A DNA stretch of 64,000 bases from Photobacterium atrarenae (GCF_024380015.1 NZ_CP101508.1:2728902-2792901), one strand, 5' to 3'; counted from the stretch's first letter, positions 45,793 through 56,706 are shown. Notes: generated by a model not told the origin, from the letters alone. Program-made: numbers and translations.

Positions 45793-47013
45793 TTACAGGA
45801 ACGACTTGCCGTAGTCCATATCTGAAGTGCCGAAGTATTCTGCCAGGCTCTGGCCGATATCGGCAAACGTCTCGCGGCGACCCAGTGAGCCGGCTTTGAT
45901 TTTCGGACCGGTGACCAGAACCGGGATGTGCTCACGGGTGTGGTCGGTGCCTTCCCAGGTCGGATCGCAGCCGTGGTCCGCCGTCAGGATCAGCACGTCG
46001 TCTTCGGCCAGCAGCTCAAGGATTTCAGGCAGGCGCTTGTCGAAGTACTCCAGGGCCGCGGCATAACCGGCCACATCACGGCGGTGACCGTAAGCAGAAT
46101 CGAAATCAACAAAGTTGGTGAACACAATGGTGTTGTCACCGGCTTGCTTGATCTCTGCCAGGGTGGCATCAAACAGCGCCGGGATCCCGGTGGCTTTGAC
46201 TTTCTTGGTGATCCCGCAGCCGGCATAGATATCGGAGATCTTCCCGATCGAGACCACCTCGCCGTTTTTCTCGTCTACCAGTTTCTGCAGCACTGTGGCT
46301 GACGGCGGCTCAACCGACAAATCGCGACGGTTACCGGTCCGCTCGAACTGGCCTTTACCCGGACCGATAAACGGACGGGCGATCACGCGGCCAATGTTGT
46401 ACTCTTCCAGCTCTTCACGAACGATCTGGCATAGCTCCAGCAGGTTATCCAGGCCATAAGTTTCTTCATGGCAGGCGATCTGGAACACCGAATCTGCCGA
46501 GGTGTAGAAGATCGGTTTGCCGGTCTTCATGTGCTCTTCGCCCAGATCGTCCAGTACCTGAGTGCCGGAAGCGTGGCAGTCGCCCAGGTAGCCCGGCAGG
46601 TTGGCACGTTCAACAATCCGGTCCAGCAGCGCTTTCGGGAAGCTGTTGCTGTGCTCGGTAAAGTAGCCCCAGTCAAACAGCACCGGGACACCGGCAATCT
46701 CCCAGTGACCGGACGGGGTATCTTTCCCCGAAGACAGCTCTTTGGCATGACCGTAGGCACCGGTTATTTCTGCGCCCGCGTCCAGGCCGGCCGGGAATGT
46801 GCCGGATGACTCTTCACACGCCTTGCCCAGACCCAGCTTGGTCAGGTTCGGCAGGTGCAGCGGGCCGCTACGCTCGCCGTTGTCCGCTTCACCGCGGGCA
46901 CAGCGCTCTGCAATATGGCCCAGGGTGTTGGAGCCGACATCGCCGAAATCGACGGCATCTTCTGTCGCACCGATACCAAATGAGTCGAGAACCAGAATAA
47001 TTGAACGTTTCAT
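45793..47013 (-). CDS. deoB: Phosphopentomutase DeoB
   Basis: Interconverts (deoxy)ribose 1- and 5-phosphate, linking the phosphorylases to DeoC. The start at 47013 ([20 protein letters not shown]) gives 406 residues; a longer open frame upstream overlaps deoA and lacks homology. Alkaline-phosphatase-superfamily metal motifs [18 protein letters not shown] and [12 protein letters not shown] are present. Ten bases separate it from deoA. Confidence 0.97.
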   Translation of the reverse strand: MKRSIILVLDSFGIGATEDAVDFGDVGSNTLGHIAERCARGEADNGERSGPLHLPNLTKLGLGKACEESSGTFPAGLDAGAEITGAYGHAKELSSGKDTPSGHWEIAGVPVLFDWGYFTEHSNSFPKALLDRIVERANLPGYLGDCHASGTQVLDDLGEEHMKTGKPIFYTSADSVFQIACHEETYGLDNLLELCQIVREELEEYNIGRVIARPFIGPGKGQFERTGNRRDLSVEPPSATVLQKLVDEKNGEVVSIGKISDIYAGCGITKKVKATGIPALFDATLAEIKQAGDNTIVFTNFVDFDSAYGHRRDVAGYAAALEYFDKRLPEILELLAEDDVLILTADHGCDPTWEGTDHTREHIPVLVTGPKIKAGSLGRRETFADIGQSLAEYFGTSDMDYGKSFL

Positions 47014-47023
47014 GTGTACTCCA

Positions 47024-48355
47024 TTAAAGATCGTCAAGGCGAATACGGCGATAAACTTCCGGGGTCGCAGCCGGCTTTTCATCCGCTACGGTGATACTGG
47101 CGCGAACGGCTTTGGCCGCTTCTTCCCACTGAGCTTCAGTGCGGGCATGGATCACGGCCAACGGCTTCTCTGCGTTGACTGCATCGCCCAGGCGGATCAT
47201 ATCGCTCAGGCCGACCGCATAGTCGATGGTATCGGAGGCCACACGGCGACCGCCGCCCATTTCTACCACGGCCATTCCCAGCGCACGGGTGTCCATGGCA
47301 TAGGCATAACCGGTGGTCTCAGCAAACACAGGTTTAATTATGTCAGCGGTTTCCAGGTACTGGTCGTAGTTTTCCATGAAGTCCGCCGGGCCACCCAGGC
47401 CGGCCACCATCTTGCCGAATCGCTTGGCGGCTTCACCATTATCCAACACCGCTTGCAGTTTTTCATGCGCCTGGGTCAGATCGTCAGCTAAGCCACTGTT
47501 TACTAACATTTCAGCACACAATGCCATGGTCACTTCGAATAAGCGAGGGTTACGGTATTCACCGGTCAGGAATTGCACCGCTTCGCGGACTTCGAGCGCA
47601 TTCCCGGCAGTGGAGGCCAGCACCTGGTTCATGTCAGTCAGCAGCGCGGTGGTTTTGGTGCCGGCGCCGTTAGCCACCGCCACAATCGATTTCGCCAGTT
47701 CTTCCGAGGCTTCGTAGGTCGGCATGAAGGCACCGGAGCCCACTTTGACATCCATCACCAGGGAGCCCAGACCGGCAGCCAGTTTCTTCGACAGGATCGA
47801 GGCGGTGATCAGGGAAATATTATCCACGGTTGCGGTGACATCACGGGTGGCATACACGCGCTTGTCCGCCGGGGCCAGATCACCGGTCTGGCCGATGATC
47901 GCCACGCCGGCTTCTTTGGTCACCTGACCGAACACCTCGTTGCTCGGGGTGATGTTATAACCCGGAATCGATTCCAGCTTATCCAGCGTGCCGCCGGTAT
48001 GGCCCAGGCCACGACCGGAAATCATCGGTACATAGCCACCACATGCCGCCACCATCGGGCCGAGCATCAGCGAGGTGACATCGCCCACCCCACCGGTGGA
48101 GTGCTTGTCGACAATCGGGCCATCAAAGTTCATGTGGCTCCAGTCGATCACCATGCCGGAGTCGCGCATCGCGCAGGTCAGCGCCACGCGCTCAGCCATA
48201 GTCATGTCGTTGAAATAGATTGCCATGGCGAACGCCGCAATCTGGCCTTCAGAGACGGTGTCTTTGGCAATGCCTTGGATAAAGAAGTTGATTTCGTCCG
48301 CAGTCAGTTCGATGTTGTCACGTTTTTTGCGGATAATTTCTTGTGGTAAATACAT
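47024..48355 (-). CDS. deoA: Thymidine phosphorylase DeoA
   Basis: Phosphorolysis of thymidine and deoxyuridine. 443 residues, with the family signature region [18 protein letters not shown] and KHSTGGVGD phosphate loop. Second gene of the deo cluster; 190 bases with a hairpin separate it from deoC. Confidence 0.97.
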   Translation of the reverse strand: MYLPQEIIRKKRDNIELTADEINFFIQGIAKDTVSEGQIAAFAMAIYFNDMTMAERVALTCAMRDSGMVIDWSHMNFDGPIVDKHSTGGVGDVTSLMLGPMVAACGGYVPMISGRGLGHTGGTLDKLESIPGYNITPSNEVFGQVTKEAGVAIIGQTGDLAPADKRVYATRDVTATVDNISLITASILSKKLAAGLGSLVMDVKVGSGAFMPTYEASEELAKSIVAVANGAGTKTTALLTDMNQVLASTAGNALEVREAVQFLTGEYRNPRLFEVTMALCAEMLVNSGLADDLTQAHEKLQAVLDNGEAAKRFGKMVAGLGGPADFMENYDQYLETADIIKPVFAETTGYAYAMDTRALGMAVVEMGGGRRVASDTIDYAVGLSDMIRLGDAVNAEKPLAVIHARTEAQWEEAAKAVRASITVADEKPAATPEVYRRIRLDDL

Positions 48356-48511
48356 GGGATTCCCCCAATCAGAGAAGCGTGTAAGGCTGATGACTATTTA
48401 CCGGGCTGGGCGGTATTGCCGCCTGCAGATCCCAACGTCCAGTCGCACTTATGCCACGCTCGTACCACTGCGGGGCAAGAACAATCAGTAAACAGTCACG
48501 GGATTTACAAA

Positions 48512-48534
48512 TCAGGTGGCACGAAGCCACCTGA
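48512..48534 (-). other. Hairpin between deoC and deoA
   Basis: Perfect 9-bp stem TCAGGTGGC / GCCACCTGA just behind the deoC stop, without a real T-run. It may partly terminate or stabilise the deoC message rather than separate two operons. Confidence 0.5.
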
Positions 48535-48545
48535 ATCAGGGAAGA

Positions 48546-49319
48546 TTAGTAGCCGCCTTCCGCAGCTTTTTCACCTTCGCCCAGGGTGTGCAGCAGGTTC
48601 GCCAGTAGGCTGGAAGCACCGAAACGATAGTGCATGTTGTCGGCCCAGTCAGCGCCCAGGATTCGATCAGCCATATCCAGGAACTGCTTGGCATCTTCAG
48701 CGGTGCGAACACCACCGGCAGGTTTGAAGCCAACGGTCTTCTCAACGCCCATGTCTTTGATCACGGTCAGCATGATTTCTGCCGCTTCCGGGGTTGCGTT
48801 CACCGGCACTTTACCGGTTGAGGTTTTGATGAAGTCCGCGCCGGCCTTGATCGAAATCTCAGACGCTTTTTTGATCAGCTCAGGGGTTTTCAGCTCACCG
48901 GTTTCGATGATCACTTTCAGCAGGATGTCGCCACAGGCCGCTTTACACTGCTTCACCAGCTCAAAGCCAACCTCTTCGTTGCCGGCCATCAGGGCACGGT
49001 ACGGGAAAACCACATCGACTTCATCAGCACCGTAAGCGACGGCAGCTTTGGTTTCAGCAACCGCAATGGCGATATCATCGTTGCCGTGCGGGAAGTTCGT
49101 GACCGTTGCAATACGAACTTCCGGTGTACCTTGTTCACGCAGCTGCTTTTTCGCCACAGGAATGAAGCGTGGATAGATACAGATCGCTGCTGTGTTACCT
49201 ACGGGTGTTTTAGCGTTCTTACACAGCTCAATGACTTTGGCATCGGTGTCGTCGTCGTTCAGAGTGGTAAGATCCATTAGTTGAAGTGCACGCAGTGCAG
49301 CAGCTTTTAATTCGCTCAT
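48546..49319 (-). CDS. deoC: Deoxyribose-phosphate aldolase DeoC
   Basis: Splits deoxyribose 5-phosphate to acetaldehyde and glyceraldehyde 3-phosphate. 257 residues; Schiff-base lysine region [16 protein letters not shown] and second lysine in [14 protein letters not shown] are conserved. First gene of the deo cluster. Confidence 0.97.
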   Translation of the reverse strand: MSELKAAALRALQLMDLTTLNDDDTDAKVIELCKNAKTPVGNTAAICIYPRFIPVAKKQLREQGTPEVRIATVTNFPHGNDDIAIAVAETKAAVAYGADEVDVVFPYRALMAGNEEVGFELVKQCKAACGDILLKVIIETGELKTPELIKKASEISIKAGADFIKTSTGKVPVNATPEAAEIMLTVIKDMGVEKTVGFKPAGGVRTAEDAKQFLDMADRILGADWADNMHYRFGASSLLANLLHTLGEGEKAAEGGY

Positions 49320-49724
49320 GACTATCTCCAGTCCAGTTATTTTCTACCAAGCTTATAGAAACTGTTCCATACGCCTGACGGTGCACGGTTTCGCCACCGT
49401 CACACGGCCCGCCTATCGCGAACAGTTCAATGAGCGGACTTGATTCCTTGAAGACTCAGGCTGTCATTGCGAGATGCGCAACCTGATTGATTTCCTTCTC
49501 ACCGCGCGGAATACCCGGCCCTCCGTGTATCCCGCCGTCGTGCCATCCAGTCATGCCGTGACAGTGATCCCACCACGGCGCAATAAACTGAAACAGCGAC
49601 CATCAATCTTTGATGGCTCCCGCCAATCATAGCAAGCTGATGAACACCCCACCATCAAAGATACGTTTCCTGTTGTGGACAATCTGTTTACCGCCAGAAC
49701 ACAACCTACAGCGTACCGCCCTCG
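49320..49724. other. Upstream region of deoC, no gene
   Basis: 405 bases between xapX and deoC. It should carry deo promoters and CytR/DeoR/CRP control, but no operator could be assigned with confidence. A short repeat of ATCAA(T)CTTTGATGG type occurs near 49590-49660. Confidence 0.5.
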
Positions 49725-49910
49725 CTATAAGGAGGTAAAAAAGTGCTCGATAATCCAGCGATAGGCGACCGCGCCGAGATAAACCCCGACGATCCCCATC
49801 ACCCCGGAGAGCACCGGCGGTGCCGGGATTGGCAGCTTAATCGCTGAAAACAAAACCCCGACAATAAACCCGGCCATCAGCGCCAGCAGAACTTCATATA
49901 GGCCATTCAT
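49725..49910 (-). CDS. XapX-family small membrane protein
   Basis: 61 residues from MNGLYEVLLALMAGFIVGV; two hydrophobic helices around the conserved SAIKLPIPAPPVLSGVMGIVG motif, the XapX domain signature. An upstream ATG at 49931 would add 7 residues. Located between nupC and deoC, suggesting a link to nucleoside metabolism; function unknown. Confidence 0.85.
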   Translation of the reverse strand: MNGLYEVLLALMAGFIVGVLFSAIKLPIPAPPVLSGVMGIVGVYLGAVAYRWIIEHFFTSL

Positions 49911-50164
49911 ACACTTCTCTCTGTCTGTCATAGCACCAAGGAAAGTGTAGTCTGCTGCACCTGAGGTGTCGCTTGTTCACTACCGCCATAGTAAACAATG
50001 GCAGCCGACAGAAATCAGAGCGCAATCGATTTTATGGCTTTTCCCGACACGGGCTTGCGGGGATGTTTACCCGAGATGTTGAGCGTCCGTAATACCAATC
50101 GCATAAAGAGACAGATTCAAGTAAAGAGGATATTTGAGGTGAAGCTGTTGATAGCTTAAGGCCA

Positions 50165-52053
50165 ATCGAGTAGGAGGAGGCCTCACGGCCTCCGTCCTCT
50201 CACACCACCGTACAAGCGTGGGTCGCATACGGCGGTTCCGAATATATTTTCAGTGACTCGTACCCATCTCGCAACGAGTACAGACCCATATCCTTGAACC
50301 ATTTCATTGGCATGGCCTGATTGAGCTGGGGCGATAAAGCCAAGTGCCACCACCCTTTATCTGACATCGCCAGCTTCCACGCATTGCGTTCGCTTACACC
50401 CTCTTGGCGTAACCATGTCGCTATGCTGTATCTGCGCTTGCGCTGCTTGAGGCGATAGCACCGTAAGCGCCGCCTTATCCATTCATCCAAGCGCTGCATC
50501 GCGCTTTTCCGTATGGCAAGCTTGAAGTAGTGTTGCCAACCTCTTAGGTATTGAGTGAGTTCGACTAGGACTGTCTTCAACTCTCGCCCTCGATTCCGCT
50601 TCGTTATTTGACGCACTCGCTTCTTCATCTGAGTTTGTGCTGTCTTCGAGATATGGATGCTTCCATCTCGTTGAAAGCGATGGCCTAGGTAAGTCCGCTC
50701 TGTCACTCTCGTTGCCGCACTTTTCTCACGGTTAACCCTGAGTTTCAGTTTCTGCTCCAAGAACTCCGTGATTGAGGCTTTTACTCGATTGGCGGCTTCC
50801 TCACTGTGCACGTAGATTTGGCAGTCGTCTGCATATCGGCAGAACTTATGCCCTCTTCGCTCAAGCTCTTTATCCAACTCATCTAATACGATATTTGATA
50901 GCAGCGGAGATAATGGTCCACCCTGTGGCGTCCCTCGTTGCCTCTGCTCAACTAACCCGTTTCGCATTATGCCTGCCTGTAGGTATGACCTGACCAGCTT
51001 CAGGACCCGTTTATCTGTGATGTCCTCCGATAGCCTGTGCATCAGTCTATCGTGGTTCACAGTATCGAAGTATTTCGCCAGGTCTATGTCGACTACATAA
51101 CCCCGCCCCTCCCTGATGTAGTGGCTTGCTGCCACCAATGCATGGTGGGCACTGCGGTTAGGCCTGAACCCATAACTGTTGCTTGAAAACTGAGGTTCGT
51201 AGATATCTGTCAGTACTGAGGTAATGGCCTGTTGGACTACCCTATCAAGTACAGTTGGGATACCTAGCTGCCTCACTCCCCCGCTAGGTTTGGGAATTTC
51301 TACACCCAGAACGGGTTGCGGTTGGTAGCTCCCGTCCAGAAGGCTCTGGCGGAGCGCTTGCCCATTAGAAGACTGCCGAAGCATCGAGATAGTCGCTGTT
51401 ATGTCGAGTTTATCAACCCCAGCACATCCCTTGTTCTTCTTCACTCTTCTCAGGGCTTGGTTCAGATTTGTTGAGGAGCAGATCCGCTCCATCAACTGAG
51501 TTGAGGTCACCAAGACTCGTCCTCCTGTCTACGCCGATCATGCTTGTCATTCTTCGTGGCCATGAGCGTCACTTGCGGTGTTGCCCAGTAGTACGTAGAG
51601 ATGTTGTTCATCTTGCTATGACCCCACATGATTGAGTGTCTAGTGACTGCTTCTTGATATATTCAGTTCCGGCCTTCCCTTGGGTTGTACTTCCCCAAGG
51701 TACTATGCCTTCTGCTGACTTCTTATTACCCGTCACACAACATCACTGTTGTATTAGTCTCATCCGAGACAGGTCGTAAGATCTCCCGAGGTAAGACGTT
51801 GTTCTTTCCCTTGGCTGTGCCTGATTTACCCGTACACACTTCCCGTCGAGGCATTGGGCTGTTCTATATATTGCTAGGTTACCCAAGTTGTACTGGCCTA
51901 CTATCAGGTTTCTGTTCGTCACACCCAAGTTTTGCCGTTTGCTTCCTTCAGATCCCACCTCACGGTGGGCACCCTTGCATAGGCTAACGGTTCTCGCTCG
52001 ACTGAGCCCGTAGAGGACTTTCACCTCCTAGAACAACGCCATGCTCGGCGCAC
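50165..52053 (-). mobile_element. Group II intron, copy B (complete, 1889 bp)
   Basis: 5' end GTGCGCCGAGC at 52053 and 3' end CTACTCGAT at 50165 (minus strand). Domain V/VI are seen as CCGCCGTATGCG ... CGCTTGTACGGTGG and the hairpin GGACGGAGGCCGTGAGGCC. RNA domains I-III span 51514-52053. It is inserted directly behind the nupC terminator, as copy A is behind that of dnaJ: typical target choice of group IIC introns. Intron and host gene are on the same strand. Confidence 0.92.
50200..51513 (-). CDS. ltrA: Group II intron reverse transcriptase/maturase
   Basis: 437 residues. Reverse-transcriptase domain with GIPTVLDRVVQQAI, SYGFRPNRSAHHAL, RGTPQGGPLSPLLSNIVL and the catalytic FCRYADD, followed by a maturase (X) domain ending WFKDMGLYSLRDGYESLK. 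No C-terminal HNH endonuclease, in keeping with group IIC. Start TTG at 51513, next codon GTG. The last codons (SEPPYATHACTVV) are read from domain V of the intron RNA itself, leaving only 35 bases to the intron end. Confidence 0.95.
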   Translation of the reverse strand: MVTSTQLMERICSSTNLNQALRRVKKNKGCAGVDKLDITATISMLRQSSNGQALRQSLLDGSYQPQPVLGVEIPKPSGGVRQLGIPTVLDRVVQQAITSVLTDIYEPQFSSNSYGFRPNRSAHHALVAASHYIREGRGYVVDIDLAKYFDTVNHDRLMHRLSEDITDKRVLKLVRSYLQAGIMRNGLVEQRQRGTPQGGPLSPLLSNIVLDELDKELERRGHKFCRYADDCQIYVHSEEAANRVKASITEFLEQKLKLRVNREKSAATRVTERTYLGHRFQRDGSIHISKTAQTQMKKRVRQITKRNRGRELKTVLVELTQYLRGWQHYFKLAIRKSAMQRLDEWIRRRLRCYRLKQRKRRYSIATWLRQEGVSERNAWKLAMSDKGWWHLALSPQLNQAMPMKWFKDMGLYSLRDGYESLKIYSEPPYATHACTVV

Positions 52054-52089
52054 AATACAAAAACGCCACAGCGCATGGCTGTGGCGTTT
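52054..52089 (-). terminator. Terminator of nupC, at the intron junction
   Basis: Stem AAACGCCACAGC / GCTGTGGCGTTT (52061-52072, 52078-52089) and T-rich end, after which the group II intron begins. Confidence 0.9.
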
Positions 52090-52112
52090 GGCATCCTCAG
52101 TTGAGGAATGTA

Positions 52113-53366
52113 TTACATCGCGCTCAGGCTGATAAACAGACCTGCGATGGTCGCAGACATCAGGTTCGACAGCGTACCTGCAGCAACAGCTTTCATACCG
52201 AAGCGTGCAATGTCGTGACGACGGTTCGGGGCAATACTCCCCAGACCACCCAGCAGAATCGCAACCGAAGACAGGTTCGCGAAGCCACACAGGGCAAACG
52301 AGATAATCGCTTTGGTCTTCTCAGACAGAACCACCGGCGCTGCATCGCCCAGGTATGGGACGTAGCTCAGGTAAGCCACGAATTCGTTCAGGATCAGTTT
52401 CTGACCGATGAAAGAACCCGCAATATTCGCATCAGCCCATGGTACACCAATCAGGTAAGCCAGCGGCATAAAGACGTAACCCAGGATCAGTTCCAGAGTC
52501 AGCTCAGGCATGCCGAACCAGCCACCGATACCACCCAGCATCCCGTTGATCAGCGCGATCAGGCCAACGAACGCCAGCAGCATCGCACCGATGTTCAGTG
52601 CCAGTTGCATGCCTGAAGAGGCGCCGCTTGCTGCTGCATCGATCGCATTGGCAGGCTTGTCGTCACCCTGTGCTTCATCACCAGAGATTTGCTCAACCGG
52701 CGTATCCGTTTCAGGCTTGATGATTTTCGCGAACAGCAGGCCACCTGGTGCTGCCATAAACGAAGCTGCAATCAGGTACTCCAGTGGGACACCCATCGCG
52801 GCATAGCCCGCCAGGACACCACCGGCAACAGACGCCAGACCACCACACATAACCGCAAACAGCTCAGACTGCGTCATCTTTGGAACAAACGGACGCACAA
52901 CCAGCGGTGCTTCAGTTTGACCAACAAAAATGTTCGCTGTTGCAGACATGGATTCCGCGTTCGATGTACCCAGCACTTTGCGCAGACCGCCACCCAGGAC
53001 GTTGATCACAACTTGCATCACACCCATGTAGTACAGCACGCTGATCAGTGCAGAGAAGAAGATAACCGTTGGCAGAACTTTGAATGCAAAGATAAAACCA
53101 ATGCCCTCAACAGAGAAGTTCACCAGGCTACCGAACAGGAACTCAATACCGACATTACCATAGTCAATGACACTCTGAACGGCGCTACTTGCCGCGCCCA
53201 GTGCATCCTTACCCCACGGAATGTAAAGTACGAAAGCACCCAGAGAAAATTGAATGGCAAATGCCCCACCCACAGTACGTAAATTAATAGCTTTGCGGTT
53301 ATCAGATAACAGTACTGCGATACCCAGCAGCACAGCCATCCCAACCAGGCTCATAAACAGGCTCAT
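52113..53366 (-). CDS. nupC: Concentrative nucleoside transporter NupC
   Basis: Sodium- or proton-coupled nucleoside importer in the inner membrane. 417 residues, many membrane helices, with the CNT signatures [22 protein letters not shown] and [11 protein letters not shown]. Its position next to xapX-deoC-deoA-deoB-deoD matches the V. cholerae region of the structurally known vcCNT, so imported nucleosides feed the deo enzymes. Confidence 0.97.
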   Translation of the reverse strand: MSLFMSLVGMAVLLGIAVLLSDNRKAINLRTVGGAFAIQFSLGAFVLYIPWGKDALGAASSAVQSVIDYGNVGIEFLFGSLVNFSVEGIGFIFAFKVLPTVIFFSALISVLYYMGVMQVVINVLGGGLRKVLGTSNAESMSATANIFVGQTEAPLVVRPFVPKMTQSELFAVMCGGLASVAGGVLAGYAAMGVPLEYLIAASFMAAPGGLLFAKIIKPETDTPVEQISGDEAQGDDKPANAIDAAASGASSGMQLALNIGAMLLAFVGLIALINGMLGGIGGWFGMPELTLELILGYVFMPLAYLIGVPWADANIAGSFIGQKLILNEFVAYLSYVPYLGDAAPVVLSEKTKAIISFALCGFANLSSVAILLGGLGSIAPNRRHDIARFGMKAVAAGTLSNLMSATIAGLFISLSAM

Positions 53367-53513
53367 AGTTTATGGCATCCCTTTAAGTTTAAGTTTGGCG
53401 TCTCGACAATTCGGCTCATTTAAGAGTCCGCTGCATTATACAAACCCCATCCGGGATAAAGTAATGCTAACGTCACACTTTATACGGAAACCAAATGATA
53501 GTTTAATCACAAG

Positions 53514-53529
53514 CGTGACACGCATCACG
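53514..53529. promoter_or_regulatory. CRP-like site upstream of nupC
   Basis: CGTGA-CACGCA-TCACG, a symmetric near match to TGTGA-N6-TCACA, about 150 bases upstream of the nupC start. Further TGTGA half sites stand at about 53473 and 53533. Confidence 0.5.
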
Positions 53530-53545
53530 TAGTGTGACGCAAACA

Positions 53546-53565
53546 GCGCAACCAATTGCGCAACC
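53546..53565. promoter_or_regulatory. Direct repeat GCGCAACC, possible CytR site
   Basis: GCGCAACC at 53546-53553 and 53558-53565 (12-base period), next to the CRP-like site. CytR recognises paired octamers of GTTGC type beside CRP at nucleoside genes, so this is plausible but not proven. Confidence 0.35.
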
Positions 53566-53586
53566 GTTTTTATTCAGTGACCGTCC

Positions 53587-54381
53587 TCACAAAGAAAGTC
53601 GAAACAATTCAGTCGTGGTTAAGCGAGTAACCGACTCGATCTCCCGGGGAGATTCCGATCGCAGCGCCACAAGTGATTGCAGCACATGACACAACCGATC
53701 CGGGCGATTCGGCTCTCCCTGATGGCCGGCGACCGGCATATCCGGCGCATCCGTTTCCAGCACCAGGGCCTCCAGCGGTAAAGCCGCCACTGTCTTGCGG
53801 GTCTTGTTCGCCCGGGGATAAGTGATGGTACCGCCTACGCCAATCTTCAGTCCCAGCGCAACCACCTGCTGCGCCTGCGCCAGACTACCGCTAAACCCAT
53901 GGTAGACCCCACCGGCCACCGGCGGGTATTGCTTTAATAAGGAAACCAGTTCGGGAAACGCTTTGCGGCAGTGCAGAATCACCGGCAGCTGGTAGGTGTT
54001 GGCCAGGATCAGCTGCTGTTGCAGTAACGCCAGCTGTTGATCGCGATCGGCCTCGGCAATGGCAAAATCCAACCCGCATTCACCGACCGCGACACACTTG
54101 CGATCATGCTGCGCGCCCCCGCCGGCGACCTGCGCCAGTTGCGCGGCCAGCAACTCAAGCGACGCCTCGCGGTGCTCTGCACTGAAAAAAGGATGCAGGC
54201 CCAGGGCATAATACACCCCGTCATACTGGTGACTCAGGGCCTGAACACGCTGCCAGTTGCGCTCACCGACGGACGGGATCACCAAAGCCGCCACCCCGGC
54301 CTGGCGGGCCATCGCCAAATACCCTGCCGGATCGGCATCAAACGGTGCAAAATCAAAGTGGCAGTGACTGTCGATCATCAT
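53587..54381 (-). CDS. yjjV: TatD-family metal-dependent nuclease/hydrolase (YjjV type)
   Basis: 264 residues from MMIDSHCHFDFAPFDADPAG; AAGGTG lies 5 bases before the ATG and longer frames upstream overlap the next gene. Metal ligands in DSHCHFD, GECGLDF, ILHCRKAF and ETDAPD, and the YHGFSGS segment, are all present. Follows the small DUF5363 gene directly, the usual arrangement. Confidence 0.93.
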   Translation of the reverse strand: MMIDSHCHFDFAPFDADPAGYLAMARQAGVAALVIPSVGERNWQRVQALSHQYDGVYYALGLHPFFSAEHREASLELLAAQLAQVAGGGAQHDRKCVAVGECGLDFAIAEADRDQQLALLQQQLILANTYQLPVILHCRKAFPELVSLLKQYPPVAGGVYHGFSGSLAQAQQVVALGLKIGVGGTITYPRANKTRKTVAALPLEALVLETDAPDMPVAGHQGEPNRPDRLCHVLQSLVALRSESPREIESVTRLTTTELFRLSL

Positions 54382-54385
54382 GGCA

Positions 54386-54571
54386 TCACCTTGATTCCTG
54401 CCGTGACGTACTTTTCTGGGATCTACACGACGTGCGCCGTTGCGACGGGTGGCGCGGATCATCGTCATCGTAGCGAACCGGTGCGCAGCAACGACGGTTT
54501 TCCGGGACCAGCCCCATTCGCTCACACCATTGATCGTATCGGGCGATTCCCCGTTTCAGCCAGTTCAGCAT
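54386..54571 (-). CDS. DUF5363-family small protein
   Basis: 61 residues, start MLNWLKRGIARYDQWCERMG with the family core YDxWCxxMGLxPENRR-CxP. The stop TGA overlaps the ribosome binding site of the TatD-type gene, so they are coupled. Role unknown. An upstream ATG (54604) would add 11 residues. Confidence 0.75.
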   Translation of the reverse strand: MLNWLKRGIARYDQWCERMGLVPENRRCCAPVRYDDDDPRHPSQRRTSCRSQKSTSRQESR

Positions 54572-54621
54572 CGATTTCTCCCCACTTGACCTCTCATTCA
54601 TCACTGTTCACTCATTGCGCC

Positions 54622-56706
54622 TTATGCATGGCCGGGTTTGGCAATCATCACGATCATACTACGCCCGGTCACCAGAATAGTCTCGTCCTTGTATCGCGGC
54701 GCCTGCTCAATCGTGTAGATATCGGCCGGGCTCGGCGCTGCGGTATTCACCAGCAGGTGCCAATCCTGGCTGTCGCGATCCGGCAGCGTAAAGATCAGCG
54801 GATCCCAGTAAGCATTACAGATGATATACAGCTCATCACCACTGATGGGGTGGATCACCGTCGACGCCAACGAGTGAGAGTGGGCCGACCAGTCCGGCTG
54901 ATTGGGCTGAAGGCCGTGCCAGTCAATCCCGACGCTTTTGAGCACGGTATTGAGCGAGACATGCATGTGCCAGTCGATGGTTTTCTCATACCGGCGGATC
55001 CGGTTCATCAGCCGGACAAAGCGCAGCAAGTCCGAATGCTTGTCCACCAGCCGCCAGTCAAACCAGCTAAGCGGATTATCCTGGCAATAGGCATTGTTGT
55101 TGCCCTGCTGTGTCCGGCGAACTTCATCCCCCATCGAGATCATCGGGGTCCCGAGCGAAAGCAGCAGGGTCGCCAGCATATTCTTGCACTGACGGTTACG
55201 CAGCGCCTCGATCTCAGGGTTGTCGGTCGCCCCTTCAATGCCGTAGTTATTCGACAGGTTGTGGTTCTCGCCGTCGCGGTTGTCCTCGCCGTTGTCCCAG
55301 TTGTGTTTTTCGTTATAACTGACCAAATCATTGAGGGTAAAACCGTCATGGGCGCAGATGAAATTAACCGAGCGGTGCGGCGAGTGGCGATCGCTACAGT
55401 AGATATCCGGCGAGCCCAGCATCCGGGAAGCAAAGCGGCTCACGGTCCCGGTATCGCCGCGCCAGAAGGCCCGGACATCATCGCGGAACTTGCCGTTCCA
55501 CTCATTCCAGCGATCGCCGATGAACGAACCGACCTGGTACAGCCCGGCCGCATCCCAGGCTTCGGCGAAGATCTTGGTGCCGCTCAGCACCGGATCGGAG
55601 TCGATGGACCACAGCAGCGGCGGCTCTTTGAGCGGGGTACCCAGGCTGTCCCGGGCCAGCACCGAGGCCAGATCGAAGCGAAAGCCATCAACTTTCATCT
55701 CTGTGACCCAAAAATGCAGCGCATCAATGATCATCCGCCGCACCACACTGTGGTTGGCATTACAGGTATTGCCGCACCCGCTGTAGTTGCGGTACTCACC
55801 GCAGGTTTTATCGACAATGTAATAGGCACCGTTCTGCAATCCTTTAAAACAAAACGTCGGCCCGCTCTCGTCCCCTTCTGCGGTGTGGTTGAACACCACA
55901 TCGAGGATCACTTCAATCCCGGCTTTGTGCAGCTCCCGCACCAGAGTTTTAAACTCAGTGATCGCCGCCAGCGGATTTTTCTCAACACTGTAATCAGCAT
56001 GAACGGAGAAAAAGTTGATCGGGCTGTAGCCCCAGTAGTTCTGCCGGCCATCCGGGGCATCGGCAACATCAAACTGCTGGATCGGCATCAGCTCAACGGC
56101 CGTCACGCCGAGTGACTGCAGGTAAGGGATTTTTTCGATCACCCCGGCAAACGTGCCCCGCTTCTCCGGTGTCACCCCGGAGGAAGGGTGCCTGGTAAAA
56201 CCGCCGACATGCATCTCGTAGATCACGGTGTCGGTCATCGAATGGCGCGGCGGGCTGGTGTCCTGCCAGTCAAACGCCTGCTGATCGACCACCAGGCTGC
56301 GCAGGCTGCTGCCGAGGTTGGGCTCGGTGCCAATCGCCTGCCGGCGATCGTAATGCGCGCCGATACTGATCGCCTGGCTGTATGGATCAATCAACATCTT
56401 GTTGGCATTGAAACGCAGACCGACCTGCGGCTTCCACGGGCCGTCGACCTGAAACGCGTAGACCTGGCCATGGCCGATGTTGGTGACAAACACAAACCAG
56501 TAATGACCCCGCTTATGCTCAAGCGGATCAAGCGGGATTTGTTGAAACGACTCGCGGGCATCGGCACTGGCAAACAGGTGCAGGATCACCCGGGTGGCAT
56601 CTTTGGAATAGAGGCTGAAATTAACCCCCTGCTCACGCAGAGTCGCTCCCAGCGGGTAAGGTTCGCCGGTCTTGTACTGAATCTCGTTTTCGGTCGCAAT
56701 GCTCAT
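54622..56706 (-). CDS. glgX: Glycogen debranching enzyme GlgX
   Basis: Isoamylase-type alpha-1,6-glucosidase of glycogen breakdown. 694 residues from MSIATENEIQYKTGEPYPLG with GGGAGGGG before the ATG. N-terminal CBM48 (GATLREQGVNFSLYSKDATR), GH13 barrel with DVVFNHTAEGDE, nucleophile region VDGFRFDLASVLARD, acid IFAEAWDAAGLYQVG, and FICAHDGFTLNDLVSYN. No other glg genes nearby. Confidence 0.95.
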   Translation of the reverse strand: MSIATENEIQYKTGEPYPLGATLREQGVNFSLYSKDATRVILHLFASADARESFQQIPLDPLEHKRGHYWFVFVTNIGHGQVYAFQVDGPWKPQVGLRFNANKMLIDPYSQAISIGAHYDRRQAIGTEPNLGSSLRSLVVDQQAFDWQDTSPPRHSMTDTVIYEMHVGGFTRHPSSGVTPEKRGTFAGVIEKIPYLQSLGVTAVELMPIQQFDVADAPDGRQNYWGYSPINFFSVHADYSVEKNPLAAITEFKTLVRELHKAGIEVILDVVFNHTAEGDESGPTFCFKGLQNGAYYIVDKTCGEYRNYSGCGNTCNANHSVVRRMIIDALHFWVTEMKVDGFRFDLASVLARDSLGTPLKEPPLLWSIDSDPVLSGTKIFAEAWDAAGLYQVGSFIGDRWNEWNGKFRDDVRAFWRGDTGTVSRFASRMLGSPDIYCSDRHSPHRSVNFICAHDGFTLNDLVSYNEKHNWDNGEDNRDGENHNLSNNYGIEGATDNPEIEALRNRQCKNMLATLLLSLGTPMISMGDEVRRTQQGNNNAYCQDNPLSWFDWRLVDKHSDLLRFVRLMNRIRRYEKTIDWHMHVSLNTVLKSVGIDWHGLQPNQPDWSAHSHSLASTVIHPISGDELYIICNAYWDPLIFTLPDRDSQDWHLLVNTAAPSPADIYTIEQAPRYKDETILVTGRSMIVMIAKPGHA

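Noticed and set aside
54037..56115. Very long plus-strand frame opposite yjjV and glgX
   Set aside because: It is antisense to two well conserved genes in GC-rich DNA; the translation matches no family. The same holds for the long antisense frames opposite recN (6543-8099) and the two-PilZ gene (40682-42439).
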